Assembly: GCA_947444055.1 (NCBI GenBank)
Contig: CANEYR010000019.1
Coordinates: forward strand, 1-56,420
Length of the DNA: 56,420 nt
Source: Planctomycetota bacterium
Lineage (GTDB): Bacteria; Planctomycetota; UBA1135; UBA2386
Direction: 5' to 3'
Shown here: positions 33,882 through 43,686 of the stretch, piece after piece
Numbering within the stretch: position 1 is the first letter of the stretch
How the letters are laid out: every line of letters starts with the position of its first letter
The notes under the pieces: generated by a model
What the model was told of the DNA's origin: nothing
The model's input: only the letters and a program-made list of their open reading frames with translations
Database searches by the model: none
Position numbers and translations under genes: made by a program

Positions 33882-36489
33882 GCTCCCTCGCCTTCGCGGC
33901 GATGCGCAGGGCCCCGTCAACCAGATCGATGCGCACCACACTGCCGTCTGGAATCTCACCGGCAATCAGCTGGCGCCCAATGCGAGTCTCCAGCTCGCGC
34001 TGCAGATAGCGCTTCAGCGGGCGCGCGCCATACACCGGGTCGTAGCCCTGATTGCCGAGGAACGTCTTCGCTTCGTCGCTGACTTCGACCGCGATGCGCC
34101 GGTCGGCGAGCCGCGCGCGCAGCCCGACCAACAGCAGGTCGACGATCCGGCGAATCTCGCCCGCCTGCAGTGGCTTGAACAACACGATGTCGTCGAGGCG
34201 GTTCAACAACTCCGGTCGGAAGTGACGCCGCAGCTCCGCCATCACCTGGTCGCGCGCCGACTCTCGAATCGTGCCCTCGCGCGTGATCCCTTCGAGCAGG
34301 ATCGGCGCCCCGATGTTCGAGGTCAGGATGATCACCGTGTTCTTGAAGTCGACCACGCGGCCCTGGCTGTCCGTCAGGCGCCCGTCGTCGAGCATCTGCA
34401 GCAGCACATGGAATACGTCCGGGTGCGCCTTCTCGATCTCGTCGAAGAGCACTACCGAGTACGGCTTGCGCCGCACGGCTTCGGTGAGCTGCCCACCTTC
34501 GTCGTAGCCGACGTACCCCGGCGGCGCACCGATCAGTCGACTGACCGCGTGCTTCTCCATGTACTCAGACATGTCGATGCGCACGAGATTGTCCTCGCTG
34601 TCGAACAAGGACTCGGCGAGCGTCTTTGCCAACTCTGTCTTGCCAACCCCCGTCGGCCCAAGGAACAAGAAGCTGCCGATCGGTCGCCTCGGATCTTTGA
34701 TGCCTGAGCGCGCGCGAATCACGGCGTCGGCGACCGCTTGCACGGCTTCGTCTTGACCGATGACGCGGTTGTGCAGGATCTGATCAAGCTTCAGTAACTT
34801 CTCGCGTTCGCCTTCAAGCAAGCGCATCACCGGGATGCCAGTCCAGCGCGCGACGATCTGTGCGATCTCGTCCGCAGTCACCTCTTCACGCAGCAGGCGG
34901 TCACCCCCCTCGCTCGCGAACCGAACCTCTTCGGCCGCGACGGCCTTCTCCGCCGCCGGGATGGTGCCGTACTTGAGCTCAGCCGCCTTATCCATGTCAT
35001 AGCGGCGTTCGGCCGCTTCCTGATCCCGCCGCAACGCTTCGAGGCGCTCACGCAAAGCTCGCACGGTCGCAATCGCCTTCTTCTCGGTCTCGTACTGCGC
35101 CCGCATCGAGTCGGCCTTGGCGCGCAGATCCTGCATCTCCCTCTTCAGTTCAGCGAGACGCGCCTTGCTGGCTGCATCCTTCTCCTTCGCGAGCGCCGTC
35201 TCTTCGATCTCAAGTTGCATCACCCGCCGACTGACGGAGTCGAGCTCGGTCGGCAGCGAATCAATCTCGGTGCGGATCATCGCGCAGGCTTCATCAACGA
35301 GGTCGATCGCCTTGTCGGGCAGGAAGCGCTCCGTGATGTAGCGGTGCGACAGCGTCGCGGCGTTGACGAGGGCGGCGTCCTGGATCTTCACGCCGTGGTG
35401 CACTTCGAAGCGTTCGCGCAGACCGCGCAGGATCGAAATCGTGTCCTCGACGCTCGGCTGCTCGACGAGAACGGGCTGGAAGCGACGCTCCAGGGCGGCG
35501 TCCTTCTCAATGTACTTGCGGTACTCATCGAGCGTCGTCGCGCCGATGCAGTGCAGTTCGCCGCGAGCGAGCATGGGCTTCAGCATGTTGCCGGCGTCCA
35601 TGGCACCTTCGGCCTTGCCCGCGCCGACGATCGTGTGCAGCTCATCGATGAAAAGGAGAATGCGGCCGTCGCTGTTCTTCACTTCGGTGAGCACGGCTTT
35701 CAGTCGCTCTTCGAACTCGCCGCGGTACTTGGCGCCCGCAATCAGACTGCCCATGTCGAGCGCGAACACCGTCTTGTCCTTCATCCCTTCCGGGACGTCG
35801 CCGCGCACGATGCGTTGCGCGAGACCCTCGGCGATGGCGGTCTTGCCGACGCCTGGTTCGCCGATCAACACGGGGTTGTTCTTGGTCTTGCGCGACAAGA
35901 TGCGGATGACGCGGCGAATCTCTTCATCACGGCCGATGACCGGGTCGAGCTTGCCCTGCTTTGCCGCTTGCACCAAGTCGCGCCCGTAGCGTTCGAGCGC
36001 CTCGTAGGTCGATTCGGGGTTGGCGCTCTGCACCCGCTGGTTACCGCGCACCTCCTTCAGCGCGTTGAGGAACTTGCTCTCGTCGAGACCGAACTTGCGA
36101 AAGACGTCGCGCAGGTCGTGCTTGCTGTTCTGCAGCAGTGCCAGAAAGAGATGCTCGACCGAGACGTAGTCGTCGCGCATCGTCTGCGCCTGCTGCTCGG
36201 CCGCCGTCATCACCTGCGCGAGATCGGGCGTCAGGAAGATCTTGTCCGCGGTAAAGCCCGGGCCGGTGACCTTCGGCTGCTTCTGCAATCCGTGTTCGAC
36301 GGCCCGAGTCAGCGAGTCGATTGGCACTTCCGCGCGCTGCAACAGCCGTCGCACGAGACCGTCACTGGGCTCGATGAGAGCCAGGACTAGGTGCCTCGGC
36401 TCGACCTGTTGGTGACCAAACGTGACAGCCTTGGTCTGGGCAAGCTGCAGCGCTTCCTGCGACTTCTGAGTGAACTTCTGAACGTCCAT
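33868..36489 (-). CDS. clpB: ATP-dependent disaggregase ClpB
   Basis: 873 residues. Cytoplasmic hexameric AAA+ chaperone that rescues aggregated proteins with DnaK. Visible: N-terminal Clp repeats ([33 protein letters not shown]), Walker A1 GEPGVGKT at 210-217, Walker A2 GPTGVGKT near 611, and Walker [12 protein letters not shown]. The long coiled-coil middle domain (charged helices around residues 410-530) tells it from ClpA/ClpC. Start ATG 36489 is preceded by a GAGGG Shine-Dalgarno sequence. Its upstream region carries a large inverted repeat. Confidence 0.95.
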   Translation of the reverse strand: MDVQKFTQKSQEALQLAQTKAVTFGHQQVEPRHLVLALIEPSDGLVRRLLQRAEVPIDSLTRAVEHGLQKQPKVTGPGFTADKIFLTPDLAQVMTAAEQQAQTMRDDYVSVEHLFLALLQNSKHDLRDVFRKFGLDESKFLNALKEVRGNQRVQSANPESTYEALERYGRDLVQAAKQGKLDPVIGRDEEIRRVIRILSRKTKNNPVLIGEPGVGKTAIAEGLAQRIVRGDVPEGMKDKTVFALDMGSLIAGAKYRGEFEERLKAVLTEVKNSDGRILLFIDELHTIVGAGKAEGAMDAGNMLKPMLARGELHCIGATTLDEYRKYIEKDAALERRFQPVLVEQPSVEDTISILRGLRERFEVHHGVKIQDAALVNAATLSHRYITERFLPDKAIDLVDEACAMIRTEIDSLPTELDSVSRRVMQLEIEETALAKEKDAASKARLAELKREMQDLRAKADSMRAQYETEKKAIATVRALRERLEALRRDQEAAERRYDMDKAAELKYGTIPAAEKAVAAEEVRFASEGGDRLLREEVTADEIAQIVARWTGIPVMRLLEGEREKLLKLDQILHNRVIGQDEAVQAVADAVIRARSGIKDPRRPIGSFLFLGPTGVGKTELAKTLAESLFDSEDNLVRIDMSEYMEKHAVSRLIGAPPGYVGYDEGGQLTEAVRRKPYSVVLFDEIEKAHPDVFHVLLQMLDDGRLTDSQGRVVDFKNTVIILTSNIGAPILLEGITREGTIRESARDQVMAELRRHFRPELLNRLDDIVLFKPLQAGEIRRIVDLLLVGLRARLADRRIAVEVSDEAKTFLGNQGYDPVYGARPLKRYLQRELETRIGRQLIAGEIPDGSVVRIDLVDGALRIAAKAREPSAN

Positions 36490-36611
36490 GGCGACCCTCG
36501 TGGTTAGCGAAGGCTCGCCGCTAGCACACTGCGTGCCGTTTAGCGGACTCGTTCATGGCGTTACGGGTGCATCACTTACGACATCAAAGAACCAACCTAG
36601 GAAGACGTCGC

Positions 36612-36657
36612 TGCGCCACGTTGGCAGTATCGCGGATAGATCTGCCAACATGGCGCA
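36612..36657 (-). repeat. 16-bp inverted repeat between purB and clpB
   Basis: Arms TGCGCCACGTTGGCAG and CTGCCAACATGGCGCA, 14-nt loop. On the minus-strand RNA the only mismatch becomes a G-U pair. It lies 19 nt after the purB stop and 122 nt before the clpB start. It could be the purB terminator (no U-run follows) or a regulator site for clpB; it is not a CIRCE. Confidence 0.6.
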
Positions 36658-36675
36658 CGGCGCCACAGCACGACC

Positions 36676-38109
36676 TCAAACCCGGATGTCGCTGCCCAAT
36701 TGCGTCGCCTTCACCCCGGCAAGCCGCGGCCCGACTTCGTCGCGCACGAACGTGTCGACCTGTTCCGCCGAACGACCGACGAACCGCCGCGCATCCAACA
36801 GGCTCGGCAGCACTGCATGAATGGCCGCAAAGGCCGGATCGGCGGCGATCAACGCCAGCAACGGATTGTCGCGCCCTTCGGCTTTGACCGCGTGCGCAGC
36901 GGCACGACTGTGCACACGCACCCGCTCATGCAGGTCTTGCCGATCGCCGCCCGCCGCCACCCCAGCCATCAGAATCTCCTCCGTCGCCAAGAACGGCAGT
37001 TGCTCACGCAACTTCTTCTCCATGACCTTTGGGTAGACGACCAAGCCCTTCGCCACGTTCTCGACCAGCATCAAGATCCCGTCGATGGCGAGGAACGACT
37101 CCGGCAAAGCGATGCGGCGTACCGCGGAATCATCGAGCGAACGCTCAAGCCATTGCGTCGCCGCCGTGTGCGCACTCGTGTTCGCCGTTTCGATCACGTA
37201 GCGCGCCAGCGAACACACTCGCTCACACCGCATCGGGTTCTTCTTGTAGGCCATCGCAGAGCTGCCGATCTGCTTCGACTCGCTCGGCTCTTCGATCTCG
37301 CCCTCATGCGACAGCAGCCGCAGATCCGTCGCGAATTTGCTCGCCGACTGCGCGACCGCCGACAGCGCCTGGTGAATGGTCCAGTCGAGCTTGCGCGTGT
37401 AGGTCTGGCCGCTGACCGCGATCGACTTCGCAAACCCCATCGCTTTGGTGACCCGCCGATCAAGTTCTTCGACCTTGCGGTGATCGCCGCCTGCCAGTGT
37501 CAAGAACGTCGCCTGAGTGCCCGTCGTGCCTTTCACGCCGCGGAACGGCAGCCATTCGGCGATGCGACGCACTTCATCGAGATCGAGAGCAAAGTCTTGT
37601 GCCCACAAGCACGCGCGCTTGCCGACCGTGACCGGCTGGGCCACCTGGAAGTGCGTGTAGCCAAGACAAGGCTGCGAACGCCACTGTTGCGCGAAGGTCG
37701 ACAACGCACCGAGCACGGTGGCGAGCCGCTGCTCAAGGATGCGCAACGCACGGCGGTACTGCAGCAGGTCGCCATTGTCGGTCACAAAGCAACTGGTGGC
37801 GCCGAGATGGATGATCGGCCGTGCCTGTGGGCAGAGATCGCCGTAGTGGTGCACGTGCGCCATCACGTCGTGGCGCAGCTCCTTCTCGTAACGAGCCACG
37901 CTCTCCCAATCGAACTGGTCGCGGTGTGCTTCGAGCTCGGCGACCTGCGCGGCCGTCACAGGAAAGCCGAGCTCGTGTTCGGCGCGCGCCAGCGCAATCC
38001 ACAGGTCACGCCACGTCGTGTGGCGCGCGCGCGGCGAGAAGAGGCGAGCCATCTCCTGGCTCGCATAGCGTTCGATTAGCGGGTGGTCGAAACGGTCGCC
38101 GCGGTCCAT
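36676..38109 (-). CDS. purB: adenylosuccinate lyase
   Basis: 477 residues, as expected for the long class of the fumarase/aspartase superfamily. It removes fumarate from SAICAR and adenylosuccinate in purine synthesis. The signature loop is SSAMAYKKNPMRCERVCSLAR; also IIHLGATSCFVTDNG and GVKGTTGTQATFL. The ATG at 38109 has an AGAGG Shine-Dalgarno sequence a few nt upstream. No other purine gene is adjacent. Confidence 0.95.
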   Translation of the reverse strand: MDRGDRFDHPLIERYASQEMARLFSPRARHTTWRDLWIALARAEHELGFPVTAAQVAELEAHRDQFDWESVARYEKELRHDVMAHVHHYGDLCPQARPIIHLGATSCFVTDNGDLLQYRRALRILEQRLATVLGALSTFAQQWRSQPCLGYTHFQVAQPVTVGKRACLWAQDFALDLDEVRRIAEWLPFRGVKGTTGTQATFLTLAGGDHRKVEELDRRVTKAMGFAKSIAVSGQTYTRKLDWTIHQALSAVAQSASKFATDLRLLSHEGEIEEPSESKQIGSSAMAYKKNPMRCERVCSLARYVIETANTSAHTAATQWLERSLDDSAVRRIALPESFLAIDGILMLVENVAKGLVVYPKVMEKKLREQLPFLATEEILMAGVAAGGDRQDLHERVRVHSRAAAHAVKAEGRDNPLLALIAADPAFAAIHAVLPSLLDARRFVGRSAEQVDTFVRDEVGPRLAGVKATQLGSDIRV

Positions 38110-38148
38110 GCCAGCCTCTCTATCCGGCGGCTGGCCTCAGTGCCACGC

Positions 38149-38529
38149 TCAGCAGGAGACCCAGACCTGTCGGCAGCGTGTTTCCCAGCGAGCGGCCACC
38201 CAGACGCGGCGGCAACCACCTTGGTGAATGATGCCCCAGTGTTGGTGACCGCAGTGGTCCGTGATCCAGCCGTAGGTCGGCGGCAGGTGTTCGTCGTGCC
38301 AGTAGCCCGGCACCAGGAACTGCTCGTGCACGGTCTCCCAGTGGCCATGCACCGGAGCCGGGCGACGGCGCACGGGCTCGTTGTGGTTGTGGTGGCGGGC
38401 GTCGTGGCCACCGAGGACAACCGAACCGCGAACGTGGCGCCCGAGACGACCTTCAATCTTGATTTGAGCGGGCACCGAGACGGCGGCCACAAGTGCGGCC
38501 ACCAGGACGAGGACGGGAAAGTGCTTCAT
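38149..38529 (-). CDS. small secreted His/Trp-rich protein
   Basis: 126 residues from ATG 38529, signal peptide FPVLVLVAALVAAVSVPAQ. The mature part has a His-rich segment (GGHDARHHNHNEP) and a Trp/Tyr/Cys-containing end (HEQFLVPGYWHDEHLPPTYG, then RVWVAARWETRC). Metal binding is possible from the histidines but unproven. Small proteins of this type are common in planctomycetes; function unknown. Confidence 0.65.
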   Translation of the reverse strand: MKHFPVLVLVAALVAAVSVPAQIKIEGRLGRHVRGSVVLGGHDARHHNHNEPVRRRPAPVHGHWETVHEQFLVPGYWHDEHLPPTYGWITDHCGHQHWGIIHQGGCRRVWVAARWETRCRQVWVSC

Positions 38530-38660
38530 GGCGACCCACCTAGCGCAAGGTGCGTGCCATTTGTGTCGCTCTCGCAAACGACCATGCCAAAGCACTTACG
38601 AACGGGGGGTGCGCAGGTCGTCCCGTGGGGAGACACGTCTGTAGCCGTAGCGCCTCAGTT

Positions 38661-39176
38661 TCACCATGGACCGAATGTGGCCAAGGTGACGCTGGCCGCG
38701 GCAGCGAGCAGGAGGAGGGCGAACTGAACACCCGTTGCGCGCGCGCGATCCACTCGCCAACGCACGGCCCATACCGCCAAGACCGCCCCGACGGTGTCGC
38801 TGAGCACATCGCTGATCGAACACACACGGCCCGGCACGTGACTCTGATGCAGTTCATCGACGATGCCGTAGGCGATGGCGAGGCCGATCGCGATGAGTCC
38901 CGAGAGCCAATCACGCTGGGATTTGGGCGCGTGCAACGCGAACCACGCAGTGGCGGCCAAAGTCCCGAAGGCGACAACGTGCATGCCGTTCAACAGGAAG
39001 TTGCGCGCAACGCTCGGCTCGCGGACCGGTGGCGTTTGCGAAGAGGACCACCAGAGCACTGCCATGATGGTGCCGACCCCAAGCCAGCGCACCGCCCTGG
39101 GCAGGCGCGTCCACAAGCGCAACCCAGCATCGAGGCTGGCCACGGCTCGATGCACCAAAGACACCTGATCGCTCAC
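38661..39176 (-). CDS. VanZ-like membrane protein
   Basis: 171 residues with four or five hydrophobic segments. The VanZ core is YGIVDELHQSHVPGR then DVLSDTVGAVLAVW. Overlaps the stop of the preceding RsbW-like gene by ATGA. VanZ homologues lower teicoplanin susceptibility in enterococci, but many are simply membrane proteins of unclear role. Confidence 0.85.
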   Translation of the reverse strand: MSDQVSLVHRAVASLDAGLRLWTRLPRAVRWLGVGTIMAVLWWSSSQTPPVREPSVARNFLLNGMHVVAFGTLAATAWFALHAPKSQRDWLSGLIAIGLAIAYGIVDELHQSHVPGRVCSISDVLSDTVGAVLAVWAVRWRVDRARATGVQFALLLLAAAASVTLATFGPW

Positions 39177-39601
39177 TTGCGAGCGATGTGCCCGACAAGC
39201 CGTAGACCGCCAGTGGGAGCAGCCTCCGCGCGCAGGTCTTGCAGATAAACCGACAACAGAAAGAGCCCGCGGCCACGTTCGCTTTCCAGCGAAGGCATGC
39301 CATTGGCAGCCGCTTGCAGCATCTGAGCCAGACCAGCGACGGTTTCGCTCGGCATCTCGGGATCGAAGAACTCGATGCGCAACTGCTCACCTTCCGAGTC
39401 GATCTGCACGGCAAGATCCAAACCCTGGTGGCGGTACTCGGCGCCATGCTCGATGGCGTTGTTCACAAGTTCGTCGACCACCAGCGCCAAGTTCTCCGCA
39501 ACCCGCTCTTCGGCACCAAAGACCGAAGCGAGGCGCCTAACTTCCGCACGCAGCTGCTTCAGCACGCCCGAACGAGCCGCGAAGGTCAATCGGCGAGCCA
39601 T
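39173..39601 (-). CDS. RsbW-like anti-sigma factor / serine kinase ATPase
   Basis: 142 residues with a GHKL (HATPase_c_2) fold: N-box ENLALVVDELVNNAIEHGAE and a G-rich RGRGLFLLS end. This class either binds sigma factors or phosphorylates anti-anti-sigma factors. No sigma or STAS gene is next to it. The ATG directly follows the nadC TAG and its own stop overlaps vanZ, so nadC, this gene and vanZ form one minus-strand unit. Confidence 0.8.
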   Translation of the reverse strand: MARRLTFAARSGVLKQLRAEVRRLASVFGAEERVAENLALVVDELVNNAIEHGAEYRHQGLDLAVQIDSEGEQLRIEFFDPEMPSETVAGLAQMLQAAANGMPSLESERGRGLFLLSVYLQDLRAEAAPTGGLRLVGHIARK

Positions 39602-40489
39602 CTAGGAGACTCCCTCTACCAACATGGACAGATCGGCGGCAGGAGCCGAATGCGTCAGTGCACCGATCGAGATGCGATCGACGCCGCATTCGGCAAAAGC
39701 GCGAACGGTACTGAGTTGGACGCCACCGGACGCCTCCGTCATCACCGTTCTTTTCGCCGCAACAGCAGCTGCCCGAACCGCCGCCACGGCGGCGCGAAGG
39801 GGGGCTCCAGGCGCGAAATTGTCGAGCAGCACAACCGCGGCGCCACCGCGGACAGCTGCGGTCGCTTCGTCCTCGTTGCGTGCTTCGGCAACCACCGGCA
39901 ACGACTGCGCCTGCACACAGCGCCGCACCGTCTCTTCGTAGCTCACGGGCTTGGCGAATCCGAAGTGGTTCTCCTTCAAGAGAACCTGGTCGAATAGGCC
40001 AATACGGTGGTTCACGCCGCCGCCCGCCAGCACCGCCGCCTTCTCAAGGCGCCGCAAACCCGGAGTCGTCTTGCGCGTATCGAGGATCTTTGCGCCCGTG
40101 CCCGCCACCGCGTCGACGTAGGCGCGCGTCGCAGTCGCGATGCCAGAGAGCCGCTGCACGAAGTTGAGCGCCGTTCGTTCGGCAGCCAACAGCGCGCGCA
40201 TGTCGCCTTCGACTACGAGCACGACGTCACCGTGGGCGAAACGCTTGCCATCCACACCGTAGGCCTGGCAGCGCGCCGTCGGGTCCAGGACTTGAAACGA
40301 CTCGATCGCACAGGCAAGCCCCGCCAGCACACCCGTCGATTTGGCCATCAGGCGCGCGCGGCCGCGGCAACCGGCCGGCACCGACAACCGACTAGTGACG
40401 TCCGCATCCACACTCAAGGCCTCATTGCCGAGGTCCTCCGCAAGCGCTCGGCGAACGCACTCGCGAAGGCTGGCGGTGGAGGGTTCCAT
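39602..40489 (-). CDS. nadC: nicotinate-nucleotide pyrophosphorylase (quinolinate phosphoribosyltransferase)
   Basis: 295 residues from ATG 40489. It makes nicotinate mononucleotide from quinolinate and PRPP in NAD synthesis. Key motifs: LDTRKTTPGLR (PRPP/substrate binding), AVLAGGGVNHRIGLFD, VLLKENH, and the late VDRISIGALTHSAP. An upstream in-frame ATG at 40543 would add residues that look like spacer. No nadA or nadB gene is in the window. Confidence 0.94.
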   Translation of the reverse strand: MEPSTASLRECVRRALAEDLGNEALSVDADVTSRLSVPAGCRGRARLMAKSTGVLAGLACAIESFQVLDPTARCQAYGVDGKRFAHGDVVLVVEGDMRALLAAERTALNFVQRLSGIATATRAYVDAVAGTGAKILDTRKTTPGLRRLEKAAVLAGGGVNHRIGLFDQVLLKENHFGFAKPVSYEETVRRCVQAQSLPVVAEARNEDEATAAVRGGAAVVLLDNFAPGAPLRAAVAAVRAAAVAAKRTVMTEASGGVQLSTVRAFAECGVDRISIGALTHSAPAADLSMLVEGVS

Positions 40490-40561
40490 GCGGGGCGCGA
40501 AGCCTACCCGAAATCGTACGCTGCTTGCGATGTTGAGGGTCACCGATCAGCAGTCGTTCCG

Positions 40562-40903
40562 TCAACGCGGGGCGGGTTCCACCGAACAAGCGCCGAAGGT
40601 GACCATGCTACGGAGGGCGTGCAGTGTGTTCGGCCCGAGCCCATCGACACGTTCCAAATCGCCCAGCACCCGAAAGGGGCCGTTCCGAATGCGCTCAACG
40701 ACGATCGCTTCGGCCCGCAACCGACCGATTCCCGGCAACACCGTCAACTCGGGAACGCCGGCCTTGTTGACATCCACGCGATGCGGTGTGAACGACACCT
40801 TTGGCGGCTCGTTCGGCCCGACCAAGGCGTTGGCAAAGGCCCTCACCAAGAGCCCCAAGACTAGAAAGGCCCACGCCACGAGGATGAGGTTCGAACGGCT
40901 CAC
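40562..40903 (-). CDS. membrane-anchored helix-hairpin-helix (ComEA-like) protein
   Basis: 113 residues starting at GTG 40903; the GTGA overlaps the TGA of the MinD-like gene and fixes the start (the ATG at 41023 would overlap it by over 100 nt). One transmembrane helix (LILVAWAFLVLGLLVRAF) precedes two HhH motifs (DVNKAGVPELTVLPGIGRLR and LGDLERVDGLGPNTLHAL), which bind double-stranded DNA in ComEA. No comEC or pilus operon is beside it. It may tether DNA at the membrane. Confidence 0.82.
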   Translation of the reverse strand: MSRSNLILVAWAFLVLGLLVRAFANALVGPNEPPKVSFTPHRVDVNKAGVPELTVLPGIGRLRAEAIVVERIRNGPFRVLGDLERVDGLGPNTLHALRSMVTFGACSVEPAPR

Positions 40904-41805
40904 CAACGGCGGATCTGCGCGAGCATCCTGGCCTCGATCCCGCCGACCACAGTCGGCTTCGAAGTTGTCATGAATTGATCGAGCAACTGGAACATCGCCT
41001 GCACGGCTTTGGTCGTCTGACATTCGGGCGCGCCGCAGAGCAGAGGGGGCTGTCCAAGGCGACGATGCGTCACCGTGGGGTCCTCCGGCACTTCGCCCAA
41101 GTAGTGGATTTTGCAGGCAGCAAAACGGCGCGAAACTTCAGCAAGTCGATCAAACGTGACACGGCCGAGCCCCTCCTGCCCGACTCGATTCACGGCCAAG
41201 TGCAGCGCCGGATGCACGTCCTGACGCGACACACACTTGATCAATGCATAGGCGTCGGTCAGTGCGGCAATCTCTGGATTGGTAACAATGACGACGTGTT
41301 GCGCCGACAACACTGTGATCAAAGACTGCGGCGCCAAGCCTGCGCCACAGTCCAACACCACCACATCGTGGCACCCAGCGATCCATTGCAGCGCCCGCGC
41401 CAAGGACTGCATGTGGCGCGCATCCAACTCGGCCAAACTGGCGACGCCTGACCCCCCAGCTACCAGACTCGGCCCATACGGCGTGGGTGCCACGACCTGC
41501 TGAATGGGCACGCCGCCATCGAGCAAGTGCTGCAGGGAGTAGCGAGGGTTCACTCCGAACAGCAGGTGGGCGTTGGCCAAGCCAAAGTCGCAGTCGACCA
41601 AGGCCACGCGCTTGCCTCTCTGGTGCAGGGCAATCGCCGCGTTGGTCGCCAAAAACGACTTGCCCGTACCGCCCTTGCCACTCGCGAAGGCAATGACAAC
41701 CGCTTCTCGCTCGCTTAGCAATTCCGTCGGGGTTGCCCGACGAAACCACCGCCGCAGGAAGCCGCGCCCCTGCCGTTCAGCGTTCAAGTCTGGTTCCAAG
41801 CTCAC
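40900..41805 (-). CDS. MinD/ParA-like (FlhG-type) ATPase
   Basis: 301 residues from GTG 41805. A deviant Walker A FASGKGGTGKSFLATNAAI near residue 42, an A' motif (VALVDCDFGLANAHLLFG) and VVVLDCGAGL follow. Such ATPases place a cargo (septum, flagellum, plasmid or chromosome) by dimerising on membrane or DNA. No flagellar gene is near. Gap of 33 nt to the gene upstream. Confidence 0.85.
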   Translation of the reverse strand: MSLEPDLNAERQGRGFLRRWFRRATPTELLSEREAVVIAFASGKGGTGKSFLATNAAIALHQRGKRVALVDCDFGLANAHLLFGVNPRYSLQHLLDGGVPIQQVVAPTPYGPSLVAGGSGVASLAELDARHMQSLARALQWIAGCHDVVVLDCGAGLAPQSLITVLSAQHVVIVTNPEIAALTDAYALIKCVSRQDVHPALHLAVNRVGQEGLGRVTFDRLAEVSRRFAACKIHYLGEVPEDPTVTHRRLGQPPLLCGAPECQTTKAVQAMFQLLDQFMTTSKPTVVGGIEARMLAQIRRW

Positions 41806-41838
41806 CTCGGCCCCCCGCGCCTCTGCACAGTGGGTGCG

Positions 41839-42876
41839 TCAGTCCGTTCGCCCTGGGTGCAACCACGGACTCTCTTGTGCCGCGACGATGCGTGCCACGT
41901 CGTCGGCTGTTGCCGCGCCCTCGGTTTCGCCGCCGACCGCTAAGGTCGGACCACCGAGCGCGGAATACTCTTCGGGCGACAGCCGAGCTGCCGCCGCGAC
42001 GGAACGCAGGCTTTCACCGGTTTCCCTGGCGTGCCCGCTGCGTCCGTTGGCTGCGTGGCGAGACGCAACTTCACGCTCGGGCAACGCAGGTGCGCTGTCG
42101 GCGTCAGGACGAATGATTGTCAAGCCAGCGAGCCGCGCATAACTACGCAGCAACTGGTCGGAGAACATGCGAACGTCAATCGGTGCGACGAGCGCACTGG
42201 CGACGCCGTCGGCGAGAATGCCATGCAATCCACCGTCCACCACCTTGACCTCGGCCAGCAGGTGGCCGTTCCAAGTGATGCGCCGCCGGTAGCGATCGCC
42301 ATCGACTCGGACGCCAGCATCAATGCGCAGGCAAAGGGCGTGCAGTTTGCACCAAGTGTCGTGCAGGTGGGCAGGTACCGCGAACTCCGGAACTGAGCAG
42401 GCCGCAGCGGCCACCGGCTGTTTAGGCGAGAGCCAACGCACTGCGAATCGCTCCGAGCCGCCGATACGGAACGGCTCAAGTCGGCACACGTGCAACCCCT
42501 CGACGCGCTGGCGGGCAAGCTGCTCTACCGCCAACGCGGCGCCATCGGTGGCAATGACCACGATGCGGCCGGCGACTCCCGTGCACAGCATCGCTTCGGG
42601 TATCGCGGCCTGCAGGGCATCACCGACACGATGCAAGAAATCAGCGGCAGCCAGTGCCCGCGCTATCAACAACGCGTCGCCCTCCACTGCGAGCACGAGC
42701 AACACGGGCGCCCCAACCGCATCGCGCGCGAGCCCATCGACCGGACCGAGGTGACCACTGCTGCAATCCAGAGCCTCGGAAACCAACGTCAGCCCGCGTT
42801 CGATCGTGTCCAAACGACCTGCAACCAAGGACCAAAGGGACTCACGAGAGTGTGGCAATACCGGACCACGAATCAT
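41839..42876 (-). CDS. hypothetical protein with degenerate nuclease-like N-terminus
   Basis: 345 residues from ATG 42876. Residues ~20-90 (IERGLTLVSEALDCSSGHLG, then PVDGLARDAVGAPVLLVL) have the layout of a restriction-endonuclease-like / NucS-DUF91 core. The usual E-x-K is replaced by AVEGD, so activity is doubtful. Middle and C-terminal parts (HDTWCKLHALCLRIDAGVRV; a low-complexity stretch) are unknown. It lies in a run with ruvC upstream and the MinD-like ATPase 33 nt downstream. Confidence 0.55.
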   Translation of the reverse strand: MIRGPVLPHSRESLWSLVAGRLDTIERGLTLVSEALDCSSGHLGPVDGLARDAVGAPVLLVLAVEGDALLIARALAAADFLHRVGDALQAAIPEAMLCTGVAGRIVVIATDGAALAVEQLARQRVEGLHVCRLEPFRIGGSERFAVRWLSPKQPVAAAACSVPEFAVPAHLHDTWCKLHALCLRIDAGVRVDGDRYRRRITWNGHLLAEVKVVDGGLHGILADGVASALVAPIDVRMFSDQLLRSYARLAGLTIIRPDADSAPALPEREVASRHAANGRSGHARETGESLRSVAAAARLSPEEYSALGGPTLAVGGETEGAATADDVARIVAAQESPWLHPGRTD

Positions 42877-43089
42877 CGGCAACCTCCCCACAAACGGACC
42901 CGGTCGCAACGATGAGAAACGTCTACCGCGCGCCACTTTGAACGGTGACGCCGACTCGACACACAGCGGTCGCTCACCGCCGTCGCCAACCGCCCAGGCT
43001 GGTACAAGAGGTAGATGCCTCGCTAACCGGTAGGCCGCATTACATGTAGAGCCGCGGGGAAAAGCAACCCTGATTCCGCGTGGCGCCGA

Positions 43090-43686
43090 TCACTCCCCTA
43101 ACTGAAGCAGAGGTGACCGGCGTTGTTCGAGCCGAGTCCAGGCCACTGCGACGGCATCCGTCGCGTCCGTCGGCAGCCCGTGGATCAGCACATCACCGGC
43201 CTTGCGCACCAACTGAAGGATCATGGCCGCAACCGCCTCCTTGCGGGCGGCCCCGTGTCCGGTGACACAACGTTTGACCCGCGCCGGTGCGAACTGATGC
43301 ACCGCGAGTCGCGCCGCCGCAGCCTCGGCCAGAACGACGCCGCGAGCTTCGCCGATGCGCAGCGCGGCCTGCACACTCTTGCCATAGAACGCTTGCTCCA
43401 AAGCCAACTCGTGCGGCGAATAGGCGGCCAGCAGCGACCGAAACTGCTGAGCCAACGCGCACAGACGGTCTGGCAATTCCACGAGCCGCCCCCCCAGGCG
43501 CAACACGCCGGCAGCCACCAATCGCACATCGCCCCCGCCGCCCCCGCCAACTGCGTGCACGACGTTGCTGGCTCGCATCGCGAGCGGAACGCCGACATTC
43601 TGCCGCGACGTGCCGCCAACTTCGATTTCGAGACAGCCGTACCCGACCACCTGAGTGCCAGGGTCGATACCCAGAATCCGCACCAC
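43090..43686 (-). CDS. ruvC: Holliday junction resolvase RuvC
   Basis: 199 residues starting at GTG 43686 (GTG 43692 and 43683 also in frame). Cuts Holliday junctions in RuvABC-dependent recombination. Acidic active-site residues are visible: LGIDPGTQVVGYG at the start, ELALEQAFYGKS in the middle, and GLPTDATDAVAVAW near the end. A glycine-rich insertion (GGGGGGDVRLVAAG) is longer than in E. coli RuvC. Divergent from ispD with a gap of about 30 nt. No ruvA/ruvB neighbours. Confidence 0.9.
   Translation of the reverse strand: MVRILGIDPGTQVVGYGCLEIEVGGTSRQNVGVPLAMRASNVVHAVGGGGGGDVRLVAAGVLRLGGRLVELPDRLCALAQQFRSLLAAYSPHELALEQAFYGKSVQAALRIGEARGVVLAEAAAARLAVHQFAPARVKRCVTGHGAARKEAVAAMILQLVRKAGDVLIHGLPTDATDAVAVAWTRLEQRRSPLLQLGE

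Noticed and set aside
36500-36545. Possible CIRCE (HrcA) operator in front of clpB from AGCAC...GTGC
   Set aside because: Only 4-5 bp of pairing and a 5-nt spacer; it lacks the TTAGCACTC-N9-GAGTGCTAA form.
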